DNA of 64,000 nt from Thermosipho atlanticus DSM 15807 (GTDB lineage Bacteria > Thermotogota > Thermotogae > Thermotogales > Fervidobacteriaceae). Below the pieces are notes generated by a model. It saw only the letters and a program-made list of their open reading frames with translations. It had not been told where the DNA came from and did not search any database. The position numbers were made by a program, and so were the translations under genes. Positions 27,804 to 37,861 of the stretch are shown piece by piece. The first letter of the stretch is position 1. Every line of letters begins with the position of its first letter. The stretch covers positions 186,001-250,000 of the forward strand of contig NZ_FQXN01000001.1 in NCBI RefSeq assembly GCF_900129985.1, read 5' to 3'.

Positions 27804-27833
27804 AAAAAAAAGGGCAAGTTGCCCTTTTTTTAT
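27804..27833. terminator. Bidirectional terminator between Opp operon and tRNA-Ser
   Basis: The stem GGGC/GCCC with loop AAGTT is flanked by seven A on the left and seven T on the right, so it can work on both strands. On the minus strand it lies 11 bases past the tRNA-Ser 3' end. Confidence 0.8.
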
Positions 27834-27844
27834 TTTTAAAGAAA

Positions 27845-27935
27845 TGGCGGAGGCGGTGGGACTCGAACCCACACGGGGGTGTAACCCCCACCGGTTTTCA
27901 AGACCGGCCCCTTAGCCAATTCGGAACACGCCTCC
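27845..27935 (-). tRNA. tRNA-Ser (anticodon UGA)
   Basis: Read on the minus strand, the acceptor GGAGGCG pairs with CGCCTCC, followed by discriminator G and an encoded CCA. The anticodon loop CTTGAAA gives UGA for serine UCA codons. The long variable arm with a GGGGG/CCCCC stem and the GGTTCGAGTCC T-loop confirm a class II serine tRNA. Confidence 0.97.
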
Positions 27936-27942
27936 GATAAAG

Positions 27943-27970
27943 ATTATATCACATTTTTTAAGATTTTCAA
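27943..27970 (-). promoter_or_regulatory. Promoter of tRNA-Ser(UGA), inside the end of yqeG
   Basis: On the minus strand TTGAAA (27970-27965) and the extended -10 TGATATAAT (ending 27943) are 16 bases apart, seven bases before the tRNA. The element overlaps the last codons of yqeG. Confidence 0.8.
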
Positions 27971-28408
27971 GAGAATTTTTTCAAAAAATCTAAGTAATTT
28001 TGTAATTATAAATTCTTTTGATGTGTCAATTGGCTGTACCTTTATTGTATAAGCTCCAAGCAATTTTCCGAAAATAATGTCTGTAAAAATTTGATCACCA
28101 ATAACTACTTTTTTTTCTTTATCTAGTTTTTTAAATTTTAAAAAACGTTTAACTTTAAAAATCAAAGGTTTTCTAGCTAACCAGAGGGCTTCAACGTTAT
28201 AATTTAATTTTCTTGGTTTTCCGTTTGATACTATAAAAACATGAACATTTTTGCTTTTAAGATTTTCAAAAAGTTGAATAGTTTCGTTACTTATACTAGA
28301 ATTTCTCCATTTATTTAATGTGTTGTCAAAGTCGAACAAAAAAATTTTGTACCCTTGTTCTATTAAACTATTATAATCGATCTCAAAAATGTTGTTTTTT
28401 AATTCCAT
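27944..28408 (-). CDS. YqeG family HAD phosphatase
   Basis: This 154-residue HAD-superfamily enzyme has motif I FDFDNTLNKW near residue 25, motif II IVSNGKPRK near residue 58 and motif III/IV VVIGDQIFTDI near residue 102. The YqeG/GEP4 family hydrolyses phosphatidylglycerophosphate in lipid synthesis or related phosphates. It lies downstream of the LolA-like gene, 13 bases away, on the same strand. Confidence 0.8.
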   Translation of the reverse strand: MELKNNIFEIDYNSLIEQGYKIFLFDFDNTLNKWRNSSISNETIQLFENLKSKNVHVFIVSNGKPRKLNYNVEALWLARKPLIFKVKRFLKFKKLDKEKKVVIGDQIFTDIIFGKLLGAYTIKVQPIDTSKEFIITKLLRFFEKILLKILKNVI

Positions 28409-28421
28409 ATTTTTACTCCTT

Positions 28422-29021
28422 TTAGTTGATATCTAGAATTTTAAATTGTTTAAATTTTATTGTCACAGTTTCAGTACTATCATCTGTAGAAAATACTATT
28501 TCGTCGAACCCATCTTCAGTTAATGTAATATTTATTTTTGTAGGTTCTAGTCCTAATCTTTTAAGAAACGGATAGCCAGTAGGTGAGAAAATTAGACCAT
28601 TTTTAGTTTCTGATACTCTGAAAACGGACGAAGATAAAAAATCTGAAGCAGTTTTGAAAATTTCATAAATTGAATCTATCGTATAATTACTTACCTCAGA
28701 ATTCGTATTATTTTGATATTTAAATACAGAAATATTGTTAAGTGCATTGAATTCAATTTCTATATCTTTTAAAAATTCAGGTGCAAGAAATTTTACAGTA
28801 AATTTTTCAAGATTGATTATTGTTGCTTCTAGAGATATATTTGTGTGAAATTCGCTTTTTTGTTCATCCATTACATCAAAAATTATCTCAGTACTTATAA
28901 AAAAGTCTCGCTTACCGGAAAAACTTTTTATAAAATTAAAAATTAAAGGTTCTGAGAATGAAATAGAAGATATAAGAATAAATATTAGTGTTAGAAGATA
29001 TGGAAGTTTTTTAATGTTCAT
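28422..29021 (-). CDS. Secreted protein, possibly LolA-like
   Basis: The 199-residue product has a signal peptide (residues 1-22, ending SISFS) and a beta-rich mature part with alternating hydrophobic strands, as in the LolA/LppX fold that carries lipoproteins or lipids through the periplasm. Identity to LolA cannot be shown by eye. The ATG at 29021 follows AAAAGGAG; an upstream extension in the same frame has no such site and is rich in aromatic residues, so I reject it. Upstream lies the remains of an ion transporter gene. Confidence 0.55.
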   Translation of the reverse strand: MNIKKLPYLLTLIFILISSISFSEPLIFNFIKSFSGKRDFFISTEIIFDVMDEQKSEFHTNISLEATIINLEKFTVKFLAPEFLKDIEIEFNALNNISVFKYQNNTNSEVSNYTIDSIYEIFKTASDFLSSSVFRVSETKNGLIFSPTGYPFLKRLGLEPTKINITLTEDGFDEIVFSTDDSTETVTIKFKQFKILDIN

Positions 29022-29194
29022 CACTCCTTTTAAGATGATTCTATTAATACTAAATATATTATAACAATAATGAAGGAAAAAGAAAAAGAAAAAGATGAAA
29101 AATGACTTCCATATTTTCAAGTTGTAAATGGTAAAATACAAATGGCCAAGAAGAGGAAAATAAATTTTTGAACAACAGGTATTAAGATCATATA

Positions 29195-30064
29195 TCATAG
29201 TCCATGGTCGAAAGGGCACATTGACGATTTCCTAATAGTAAAAATGAAGTAACAAAAAGTAATATATAATACTTTTAAGAAGTGGCCCTCGATACAATTT
29301 ATATCTTTGCGTATTTTTATTTGAAAGCAAAGGAAAAAAGCAACTCTAGTTAGGATTATTAAAGAAAGTTCATAGTCTATATATTTATGAATGTCAAAGA
29401 TGGAAATGAACATTAAAAAAATTAGAAAGGTTTTCACTAAAAGTTTTTTGTTAATTATCGAAAATTCAGGATTTATTTTGATAGGATTTTGCGCTTTTAA
29501 TTTATATCACCTACAAATTTTAATTTTTTTGCAACAAAGGAGATAATCATATAAATACTATTGATAGTGGGAATATTTTAGTAATAAATTTTAAGAACAT
29601 TTTTACTACAATTACGATTAAAATATTAGGTTGAATACCAATAATTGTTGAAAGATTATCAATAAGGTAAGAAATTATAGAGAAAAACATAACAGGTTTT
29701 GAGTTGATATAAGCAGAATTTGAAATGAGCAAAATAATAGGAACAAAAAATAATTGCTGCCACATTATCTAAAATGACTGAAACAATAAAAATTTACGAA
29801 AAAGAGTAATCTATGAATATTAGATTTAATAAATTTCGCAGTGTTTATCGCTACATATTGAAAAAGCCTATAGATTTTAAAATTGGAATAATCATTATTT
29901 CAATAAGAAAAAACATTGTATTAAAGTCAATAAATTCAGAAGCTTTTTCAATTTTTGTACTACCTATTTTCAAAAGACCAACCATTAAACCTATCAAAAA
30001 ATTTTCTTTTTTCTTTTTTAAAAATAACGAAATAGTAGGCAAGTGTAAGGAAAACAATTGTCAT
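29195..30064 (-). pseudogene. Decayed ArsB/NhaD-type ion transporter gene
   Basis: No intact gene lies between 29022 and 30097, but on the minus strand the pieces of one transporter appear in order over three frames. The N-terminal piece begins MTIVFLTLAYYFVIF at 30064, then shifts frame near 30010 to FLIGLMVGLLKIG and FIDFNTMFFLIEIMIIPILK, which matches the DxNTxxxLxGMMIIVxILK element of the ion transporter superfamily. A further shifted piece carries SVILDNVAAI near 29790 (the SAFLDN element), followed by FFVPIILL and TIIGIQPNILIVI (the ATLIGDPPN element). A last piece at 29437-29195 resembles the start of the second half; the rest is gone. The gene is inactive by several frameshifts and a deletion. 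Confidence 0.7.
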
Positions 30065-30097
30065 AATTTCAAGTAATTTTGAAACGTTCTTGAATAT

Positions 30098-31369
30098 TTA
30101 ATTTCCTTTTTGAAGATCGATTAATGCTAGAAAATCATCATTAGATTTAGTATCACGAAGTTTTGAAAGGATCAATTTTAGCCCTTCTTCTTCAGTCATT
30201 GATGAAAGCATTTTTCTTAATAGCCATATTTTCTTCAGGGTAGCTTCATCTAATAAAAGTTCTTCTCGCCTTGTTCCTGAAAGAATAAGATTAATTGCAG
30301 GGAATATTCTTTTGTTAGCAAGTTGTCTTGAAAGAACGAGTTCCATATTTCCTGTTCCTTTAAATTCTTCAAATATTACTTCATCCATTTTAGAACCAGT
30401 ATCTATTAACGAAGTAGCGATGATAGTTAAACTTCCACCCTCTTTTGTATTTCGTGCAGCTCCGAAAAAGTGTTTGGGTTTATATAAAGCAGCAGGATCA
30501 ACTCCGCCAGATAATAATTTTCCACTTGGTGGTACATTAATGTTATAAACTCTTGCAAGTCTTGTCAAACTGTCGAGTAAAATAACAACATCGTGACCAT
30601 ATTCAACTAGTCTTTTTGCCATTTCTAAAGTTAATTCCGCTTTTTTAATTTGTTTTTCAGGTGGCATGTCAAAAGGAGCAGCTATTACTTGAGCATTAAC
30701 TGATTCCTTTATATCTGTTACTTCTTCTGGTCTTTCATCAATTAACAAAACAATTCGAATGGTTTCAGGGTGGTTTTTGGCGATGCCATTTGCAATCTCT
30801 TTTAAAATAGTTGTTTTTCCAGCTTTAGGAGGAGCTACAATCATTCCTCTTTGGCCTTTTCCAATAGGTGAAAATAAGTCAATTAAACGTGTTGACATTA
30901 CGTTCTTTTCTGTTTCTAAAACATATTTTGAATCAGGGTATGTTGGGGTTAAATTTTCAAAATTGACTCTTTCATTCGCAAGTTCAGGCGATTTATAATT
31001 AACTGCTTCAATTTTTATCATGGCAAAAAATCTTTCTCCTTCTTTTGGTGGGCGAATTACCCCAGAAATAATATCTCCAGTATTTAAATTAAATTTACGA
31101 ATTTGTGAATTGGAAAGGTAGATATCTTTTGAGCTTGGCAACATGCTTTCTAAGCTTCTTAGAAAGCCGAACCCGTCGGGGTGAACTTCAAGCACTCCCT
31201 CGCCAAAAAAGTAACCTTCAGATTCAGCCTTTGCTTCTAGAATTGCAAAAATTAGATCTTGTTTTCTTAAAGATGTATAGCGTGGGATATCATATTGTTT
31301 TGCGAGCTTATATAATTCTTTGATTGTCATTTTTTCCAAGTCATTGATATTTAATGCATCTGATTTCAA
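30098..31369 (-). CDS. rho: Transcription termination factor Rho
   Basis: The 423-residue helicase ends transcripts by pulling RNA from the polymerase. An N-terminal RNA-binding cold-shock-like domain (EGVLEVHPDGFGFLRS near residue 57) precedes the ATPase with Walker A APPKAGKT, LLIDERPEEVTD, and the Q-loop/R-loop region. The start is TTG 31369 behind AGGAGG. It is the last intact gene of a minus-strand run; no clear intrinsic terminator follows. Confidence 0.95.
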   Translation of the reverse strand: MKSDALNINDLEKMTIKELYKLAKQYDIPRYTSLRKQDLIFAILEAKAESEGYFFGEGVLEVHPDGFGFLRSLESMLPSSKDIYLSNSQIRKFNLNTGDIISGVIRPPKEGERFFAMIKIEAVNYKSPELANERVNFENLTPTYPDSKYVLETEKNVMSTRLIDLFSPIGKGQRGMIVAPPKAGKTTILKEIANGIAKNHPETIRIVLLIDERPEEVTDIKESVNAQVIAAPFDMPPEKQIKKAELTLEMAKRLVEYGHDVVILLDSLTRLARVYNINVPPSGKLLSGGVDPAALYKPKHFFGAARNTKEGGSLTIIATSLIDTGSKMDEVIFEEFKGTGNMELVLSRQLANKRIFPAINLILSGTRREELLLDEATLKKIWLLRKMLSSMTEEEGLKLILSKLRDTKSNDDFLALIDLQKGN

Positions 31370-31381
31370 ACTAACTCCTCC

Positions 31382-33061
<1,680 letters not shown>

Positions 33062-33074
<13 letters not shown>

Positions 33075-34123
33075 CCTAGTCTTTTTTGCACCTCCTGTAA
33101 GTTCCTAACATTTTCTAATAACGTTTCTTTGGTGATTATTTCCTTCAAGTAAGCTTCAATTAAAACATCATCAAATAATGTATTTCCTTGCGATTTGCTT
33201 GCTTGCATAACACCTTCTATTTGGTGTAATTTTCCTTCACGAATCAAGTTTCTTATCGCCGGTGTTGCAACCATTATTTCTGTAATAGGAATTACTCCAG
33301 AGTCTTTTTTGGGGACCAATCGTTGAAAGATTACGGCGACCAAGGTATTTGCAAGTTGTAGGGATATTTGTTTTTGTTGATGTGCCGGGAAAACATCCAC
33401 AATTCTTTCAGGAGCAGAAGCTGCGGAGTTTGTATGAACGGTGGCAAAAACAAGATGCCCCGTTTCGGCTGATGTTAATGCCATAGAAATTGTTTCTAAG
33501 TCTCTCATTTCCCCAACTAGTATAACATCTGGATCTTGCCTTAAAGCATATTTTAAACCATCTGAAAAACTTAGTGTATCTGTTCCGACTTCACGTTGAT
33601 GAATTAGTGATTTATTATTTTCAAAGACATATTCTATAGGGTCTTCAATGGTAATAATGTGTTTAGCGTATTCACTATTAATATGTTCGATCATTGCGGC
33701 AAGAGTGGTTGATTTTCCACTACCAGTTGGTCCGGCAACTAATACAAGACCATATGGTCGTTCTGCAAATGTTTTTAGAATTTGAGGAAGGCCCAATTCA
33801 TCAACTGTTCGGATTTTTCTAGTAATTAGTCGTAATGCTAGTGCAGGATTTCTTCTTTCATAATAATAGTTTGCTCTAACTCTCAAATCTTCCAATGAGA
33901 AAGAAAAGTCAACTTCTTTTTTTTGGCTTTCAATACTATATTCTGAAAGGATTTCTTCTACTGCCTGTTTCAATTCATTTGCATTAATTGGGGGAAAGTC
34001 GGAAAGTTTAACTAATTTCCCATCAACTCTGATGATTGGTTCTAATCCTGTGGACAAATGTATATCCGAAGCTCTCATTTGCTTTGCTTTTAGAATAATA
34101 TCTTTTAGAATTAGCAAATTCAT
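33062..34123 (-). CDS. pilT: PilT-type pilus retraction ATPase
   Basis: The 353-residue hexameric ATPase has an N-terminal PAS-like domain with [18 protein letters not shown], Walker [10 protein letters not shown] near residue 131, the Asp box [10 protein letters not shown], Walker [12 protein letters not shown] and the His box [12 protein letters not shown]. The C-terminal [10 protein letters not shown] near residue 295 is the PilT-specific AIRNLIRE motif. It drives pilus retraction, and so twitching and DNA uptake. No other pilus gene lies in the window. ATG 34123 is chosen; GTG 34126 and TTG 34117 are also possible. Confidence 0.92.
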
Positions 34124-35589
34124 CACTCCTCTATTGTATAGTTGTTACCAAATATGGCTTTTAATTTTTTTAGTACTTGATCCGTTTCATTGTTATCTTC
34201 TGTTTTTACAATAAATGTTTTTCTGATACCTGCTTTTGTTAAGTAAAATTTTTCTAGAACATCAATTTTGGATTTAACAATTTCAAGCTGTATTTTTTTA
34301 TCAGGGGGGAAAGAAATTATAATTTCATTATTAGTTTCTTCAATTTTTGCAAAAGATAATCCAACATACAAAGATAAATCACCTTTTATCTTTAATTCTT
34401 CGATAATTTCATTAATAATGCTGCCTTCATTTTCCAAAACTTTTAAATCATTATTAGCACTGTTTGATATTGATGATTTATTAATGATATCTTTAATTTC
34501 AGGAGTATTTCCATTACTCGGACTATTTGTTGGTTGTACTTCTTTTAGATTGTTTTTTTGGTCTAGATTATTTTCGAGAGGTTTACTAATATAATTTTTT
34601 GATAATTCTATTAATCCAAGTTTAACTAATAAGAACTTCTCATCTGAATATTTTATATCTTTAAGAATCAATGAAATAGGTTTTAAAAGATCGATTTCGC
34701 TTAAATCTCCATTTTGAACCTTAAGAATAATGTGTTCAAGTATTTGATTTAAAAATAGTTCAATGTCTTTTCCTGAAAAATAAATTTCTTCTACTAAATT
34801 GAGTACTTGTTTTATGTTACCTGTTCTAATAGCTTCGAGTAATTTTTTGATAATTTCTTCAGAAATCATTCCAAGCGTTTCTTTGACTGTATCAACTGTT
34901 ACTTTTTCGCTTGCAAATCTTACTACCTGTTCCAAAATGGTAAGTGCATCTCTTAATCCACCATTTGCTCTTATTGCAATTTCATGTAATGCTTCGTTTG
35001 TGATGTCAAAACCTTCTTTCTCTGATATATATTTTAATCTTTCGACAATTTTATTAAGTTCAATATTTTTAAAATCTATTACTTGACATCTTGAGATTAT
35101 CGTTGTAGGTATTTTTTCTGGGTTGGTTGTAGCTAGAATGAAAATAACATTTTGCGGAGGTTCTTCAAGAGTTTTTAGCAAAGCATTAAATGCTTCTTTT
35201 GTTAACATATGGGCTTCATCAATAATATAAATTTTATATTTTCCTTGTGCAGTATGATATCCAACGGTATCTCGTATTTTTCTAATTTCATCAATCCCTC
35301 TATTTGAAGCAGCATCTATTTCATATACATCCATAAAATTACCGTTATCTATTGAAATACAAGAAGAGCATTTATTACATGGTTCAATATCAATACGATT
35401 TTCACAATTTAAAGACTTTGCAAGAATTCTTGCAACAGTGGTTTTACCCGTACCTCGAGGGCCTGCAAAGATATATGCATGTGAAACCATATTATTTTTA
35501 AGAGAGTTAATGAATAATCTTTTGACATGTTCTTGACCTATGACTTCTGAAAACGTTTTAGGCCTATATTTTCTATAAAGGGTTTCCAT
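34123..35589 (-). CDS. dnaX: DNA polymerase III gamma/tau subunit
   Basis: DnaX is the motor of the clamp loader. The 488-residue protein has Walker A GPRGTGKTT (43-51), zinc cysteines C62, C71, C74 and C77, Walker B YIIDEAHML, the sensor region LATTNPEKIP and arginine finger SRCQ. Domains I-III end near residue 340, and a polar linker and a small C-terminal domain follow. At the linker (codons 344-346) the sequence is CAA AAA AAC, which contains an in-frame A AAA AAC slippery heptamer; a -1 shift would stop after nine more codons, giving a 355-residue gamma-like form. It overlaps miaA by 17 bases. Confidence 0.95.
   Translation of the reverse strand: METLYRKYRPKTFSEVIGQEHVKRLFINSLKNNMVSHAYIFAGPRGTGKTTVARILAKSLNCENRIDIEPCNKCSSCISIDNGNFMDVYEIDAASNRGIDEIRKIRDTVGYHTAQGKYKIYIIDEAHMLTKEAFNALLKTLEEPPQNVIFILATTNPEKIPTTIISRCQVIDFKNIELNKIVERLKYISEKEGFDITNEALHEIAIRANGGLRDALTILEQVVRFASEKVTVDTVKETLGMISEEIIKKLLEAIRTGNIKQVLNLVEEIYFSGKDIELFLNQILEHIILKVQNGDLSEIDLLKPISLILKDIKYSDEKFLLVKLGLIELSKNYISKPLENNLDQKNNLKEVQPTNSPSNGNTPEIKDIINKSSISNSANNDLKVLENEGSIINEIIEELKIKGDLSLYVGLSFAKIEETNNEIIISFPPDKKIQLEIVKSKIDVLEKFYLTKAGIRKTFIVKTEDNNETDQVLKKLKAIFGNNYTIEE
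34523..34558 (-). promoter_or_regulatory. Candidate programmed -1 frameshift site in dnaX
   Basis: On the minus strand A AAA AAC (34558-34552) is in the X XXY YYZ frame. After a -1 slip the next codons encode QSKRSTTNK and then TAG at 34525-34523. A weak 5 bp hairpin GAGTA/TACTC follows at 34519-34503. No Shine-Dalgarno-like stimulator is seen upstream. Confidence 0.5.
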
Positions 35590-36505
35590 TTCCTCCTCCT
35601 CTAGCTTTTGTTATAATATTTTCTAATAAAGTGAGAATTTCTTTTCTTGAAAGTTCAGATAAATTAAACCACCTGGCATTTTTATATCTTCGCAACCATA
35701 TAATTTGTCTTCTTGCAAATCTTCGTGTATTTCTTTTTATTAAATGTATTGCAGTTTTGAAATCATATTTTCTTTCAAAATGAAGAATTAGTTCTTTATA
35801 TCCAATTGTTTGAAAAGCATTTAAATTTACAGGATACTTCATAATTAGTTTTTTAACTTCGTCTACAAGTCCATTTTTTATCATTGCATCGACTCTTGTA
35901 TTAATTCTTTCATGTAATTCATCTCTGTTCCTATTTAAGACAATTATAATATAATCATCAGAAATAGAATGATGGTGCTGCAATTCTGAAATTTTTTTTC
36001 CAGTTTTCATATAAACTTCCAAAGCTCTTATTGTTCTTTTTATATCAGCCGGGTGAATTCTTGTAGCTGAAGCTGGATCGTACTTTTCAAGCATACTTCT
36101 AAGAATCCCAGGCTCTTGTTTTTCAAGATTACTTAATTCTTTTCTTAGGTTTTCATCTCTAGGGACTCCTTCAAACATTCCTTTGGTTAAAGCATCGATA
36201 TATAACCCTGTACCACCTACAAAAACAGGATAAATACCTTGTTTCAATAATTTTTGCTGAATTTTTAAGGCATCTTGTCTATATTGAAATGCATTGTAGT
36301 ATTCATCAGGTTTGATGAAGTCGATTAAATGATGCCTAACTAATTTTTGTTCTTCAACTGTGGGTTTTGCTGTGCCAATATCCATATGTTTGTAAACTTG
36401 TCTTGAGTCAACAGAAATAACATGGAAGTTTAATTTTTGACCAAGTTCCAAGATAATATCAGTCTTTCCAACAGCTGTTGGGCCACTAATAATTATGTAT
36501 TTCAT
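35573..36505 (-). CDS. miaA: tRNA dimethylallyltransferase
   Basis: MiaA adds the isopentenyl group to A37 of tRNAs reading UNN codons. The 310-residue protein has the P-loop GPTAVGKT (8-15), the catalytic region VISVDSRQVYKHMDIGTAKP, and later VGGTGLYIDAL and TRRFARRQIIWLRR. ATG 36505 is clear. Confidence 0.95.
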   Translation of the reverse strand: MKYIIISGPTAVGKTDIILELGQKLNFHVISVDSRQVYKHMDIGTAKPTVEEQKLVRHHLIDFIKPDEYYNAFQYRQDALKIQQKLLKQGIYPVFVGGTGLYIDALTKGMFEGVPRDENLRKELSNLEKQEPGILRSMLEKYDPASATRIHPADIKRTIRALEVYMKTGKKISELQHHHSISDDYIIIVLNRNRDELHERINTRVDAMIKNGLVDEVKKLIMKYPVNLNAFQTIGYKELILHFERKYDFKTAIHLIKRNTRRFARRQIIWLRRYKNARWFNLSELSRKEILTLLENIITKARGGGNGNPL

Positions 36506-36506
36506 A

Positions 36507-37130
36507 CTACTCCACCACTATTTCAACTTGTACTTTTTCACCTTTTAGATTGTTATTTTCAGTATTTAAAATAATTTTCACGGCTTTTATTTTAATGTTC
36601 TTTTCTTTGTCAATTAGTTCCACATTATCTTCTAGAATTAGTTCACCTTTTTCTTTGTTATAGAAAAATTTATTTGAATAAGCGGTGATGCTCCCCTTAA
36701 TGATTTCAATCTTTTGATTTTTTGAATTTCCTTCAAAAACGTTGTTTAATAAATCAAAATTTAGTTTTTCACAATTTATAAAGATAGTTTCTGAACTTTT
36801 AGAATCTATAATAGTTAAAGATGAGTCTTCAATTGTCCCATATTGGGTTTCTATATTGTAACTTAGATTTTCACCTTCTAATTCTCCTTTATCAAAAGAA
36901 ATTTGAACAGTTCCTGTTGCCGATAAAAGTATCCATTTATTTTGAATTTTTTCAATTTCCATTCTTTCAGTTTTAAGAGATAGATTGTCAGGTTCGATCA
37001 AAACTACAATATTACCACTGTAACTTATAACGCTATCAGTTGGTTCGACATAGTCGGAAGAAATATGAATAGTTTTTGAAAAAGAAATTAGTACAACAAA
37101 TATCAAAAAGGATAAAACAATTTTTTTCAT
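36507..37130 (-). CDS. LptA/OstA-like periplasmic protein
   Basis: The 207-residue protein has a signal peptide (1-18) and a row of beta strands with the OstA pattern: HISSDYVEPTDSVISYSGNIVV near residue 22, TERMEIEK, and YSNKFFYNKEKGELILEDNVEL near residue 155. LptA forms the periplasmic bridge for lipopolysaccharide export. Thermotogota are generally thought to lack classical lipopolysaccharide, so its cargo here is open. It follows GGAGG and overlaps the upstream gene by four bases. Confidence 0.7.
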   Translation of the reverse strand: MKKIVLSFLIFVVLISFSKTIHISSDYVEPTDSVISYSGNIVVLIEPDNLSLKTERMEIEKIQNKWILLSATGTVQISFDKGELEGENLSYNIETQYGTIEDSSLTIIDSKSSETIFINCEKLNFDLLNNVFEGNSKNQKIEIIKGSITAYSNKFFYNKEKGELILEDNVELIDKEKNIKIKAVKIILNTENNNLKGEKVQVEIVVE

Positions 37131-37861
37131 AATATACCTCCAATGTATTTTTCGGAAATTTCGTATAATTTTGTTGATAAATTAAAAGGATTTAGACTAC
37201 TTGTAGTTATTTTAAGTTTATATTTTGCATTGTTAAATCGTTTTCTCATGATTTCATTGGTTCTTGCATAAGTAGAATATACCATATAATCAATTGCATT
37301 TTTTAAATTAACATCAAATTTTTTGTTAATGAGAATTACAAAATCACCTTCAGGAACACCATAGACCCATGAACCAGAAACGAAGCCATTATAAGGAGAA
37401 TATTCTATAGGAAAAGATAAAGTTTTAATCATTGCATCTTGAAGATTATCATCTTCAAGTATTTCGTCATTAAATGTATTTAAATTAAAAGCGTGAATTT
37501 TTAATTTTTTTGTTATTTTCTCATCAGGAAAATATTTTGTTACATATTTTATTAGTGTTCTTTGATTTTTGAAGCCATTAAGAGTTTTTGAAGCTTTATA
37601 AAGAGCAAGAATTTGTTCAATAATATTCGTAAAGTTGAAACCATATGCGAAATGAAAGGTTTTTAAAGTTTCATCATATATTGTACGAGTATAAGCATAA
37701 CTTCGGTTTGATGAATTGGTTTTTAAATAAAAATAAGCAGGTATACAAGAAAATCCCGTACAGTGTATTTCATCAAATTCTAATCCGAATTTTTCGCACG
37801 CTTTGAAAAAAGCTGGTAAAGAAAAATAGAGGACTGAATTACCTCCAATTGCGAGGATCAA
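37127..37861 (-). CDS. Degenerate patatin-like protein
   Basis: This 244-residue protein looks like a worn copy of its upstream neighbour. It keeps LAIGGNSVLYFSLPAFFKACEKFG where patatins have the glycine-rich oxyanion loop and first helix, has GFSCIP where GxSxG is expected (serine kept, last glycine lost), and VSGSWVYGVPEGDFVIL where the DGG aspartate and VPV should be (aspartate lost). It should therefore lack the Ser-Asp dyad. TTG 37861 is chosen, behind AAAGGAGAG; an ATG at 37885 precedes that site. A partner or regulatory role is inference. Confidence 0.65.
   Translation of the reverse strand: MILAIGGNSVLYFSLPAFFKACEKFGLEFDEIHCTGFSCIPAYFYLKTNSSNRSYAYTRTIYDETLKTFHFAYGFNFTNIIEQILALYKASKTLNGFKNQRTLIKYVTKYFPDEKITKKLKIHAFNLNTFNDEILEDDNLQDAMIKTLSFPIEYSPYNGFVSGSWVYGVPEGDFVILINKKFDVNLKNAIDYMVYSTYARTNEIMRKRFNNAKYKLKITTSSLNPFNLSTKLYEISEKYIGGIL

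Noticed and set aside
29022-29219. N-terminal extension of the LolA-like protein
   Set aside because: The extension lacks a ribosome binding site, has no signal peptide, and precedes a good ATG with AAAAGGAG and a clear signal sequence.
29813-30076. Open 87-codon plus-strand frame
   Set aside because: It is opposite to the N-terminal part of the transporter pseudogene, which gives a better reading on the minus strand.
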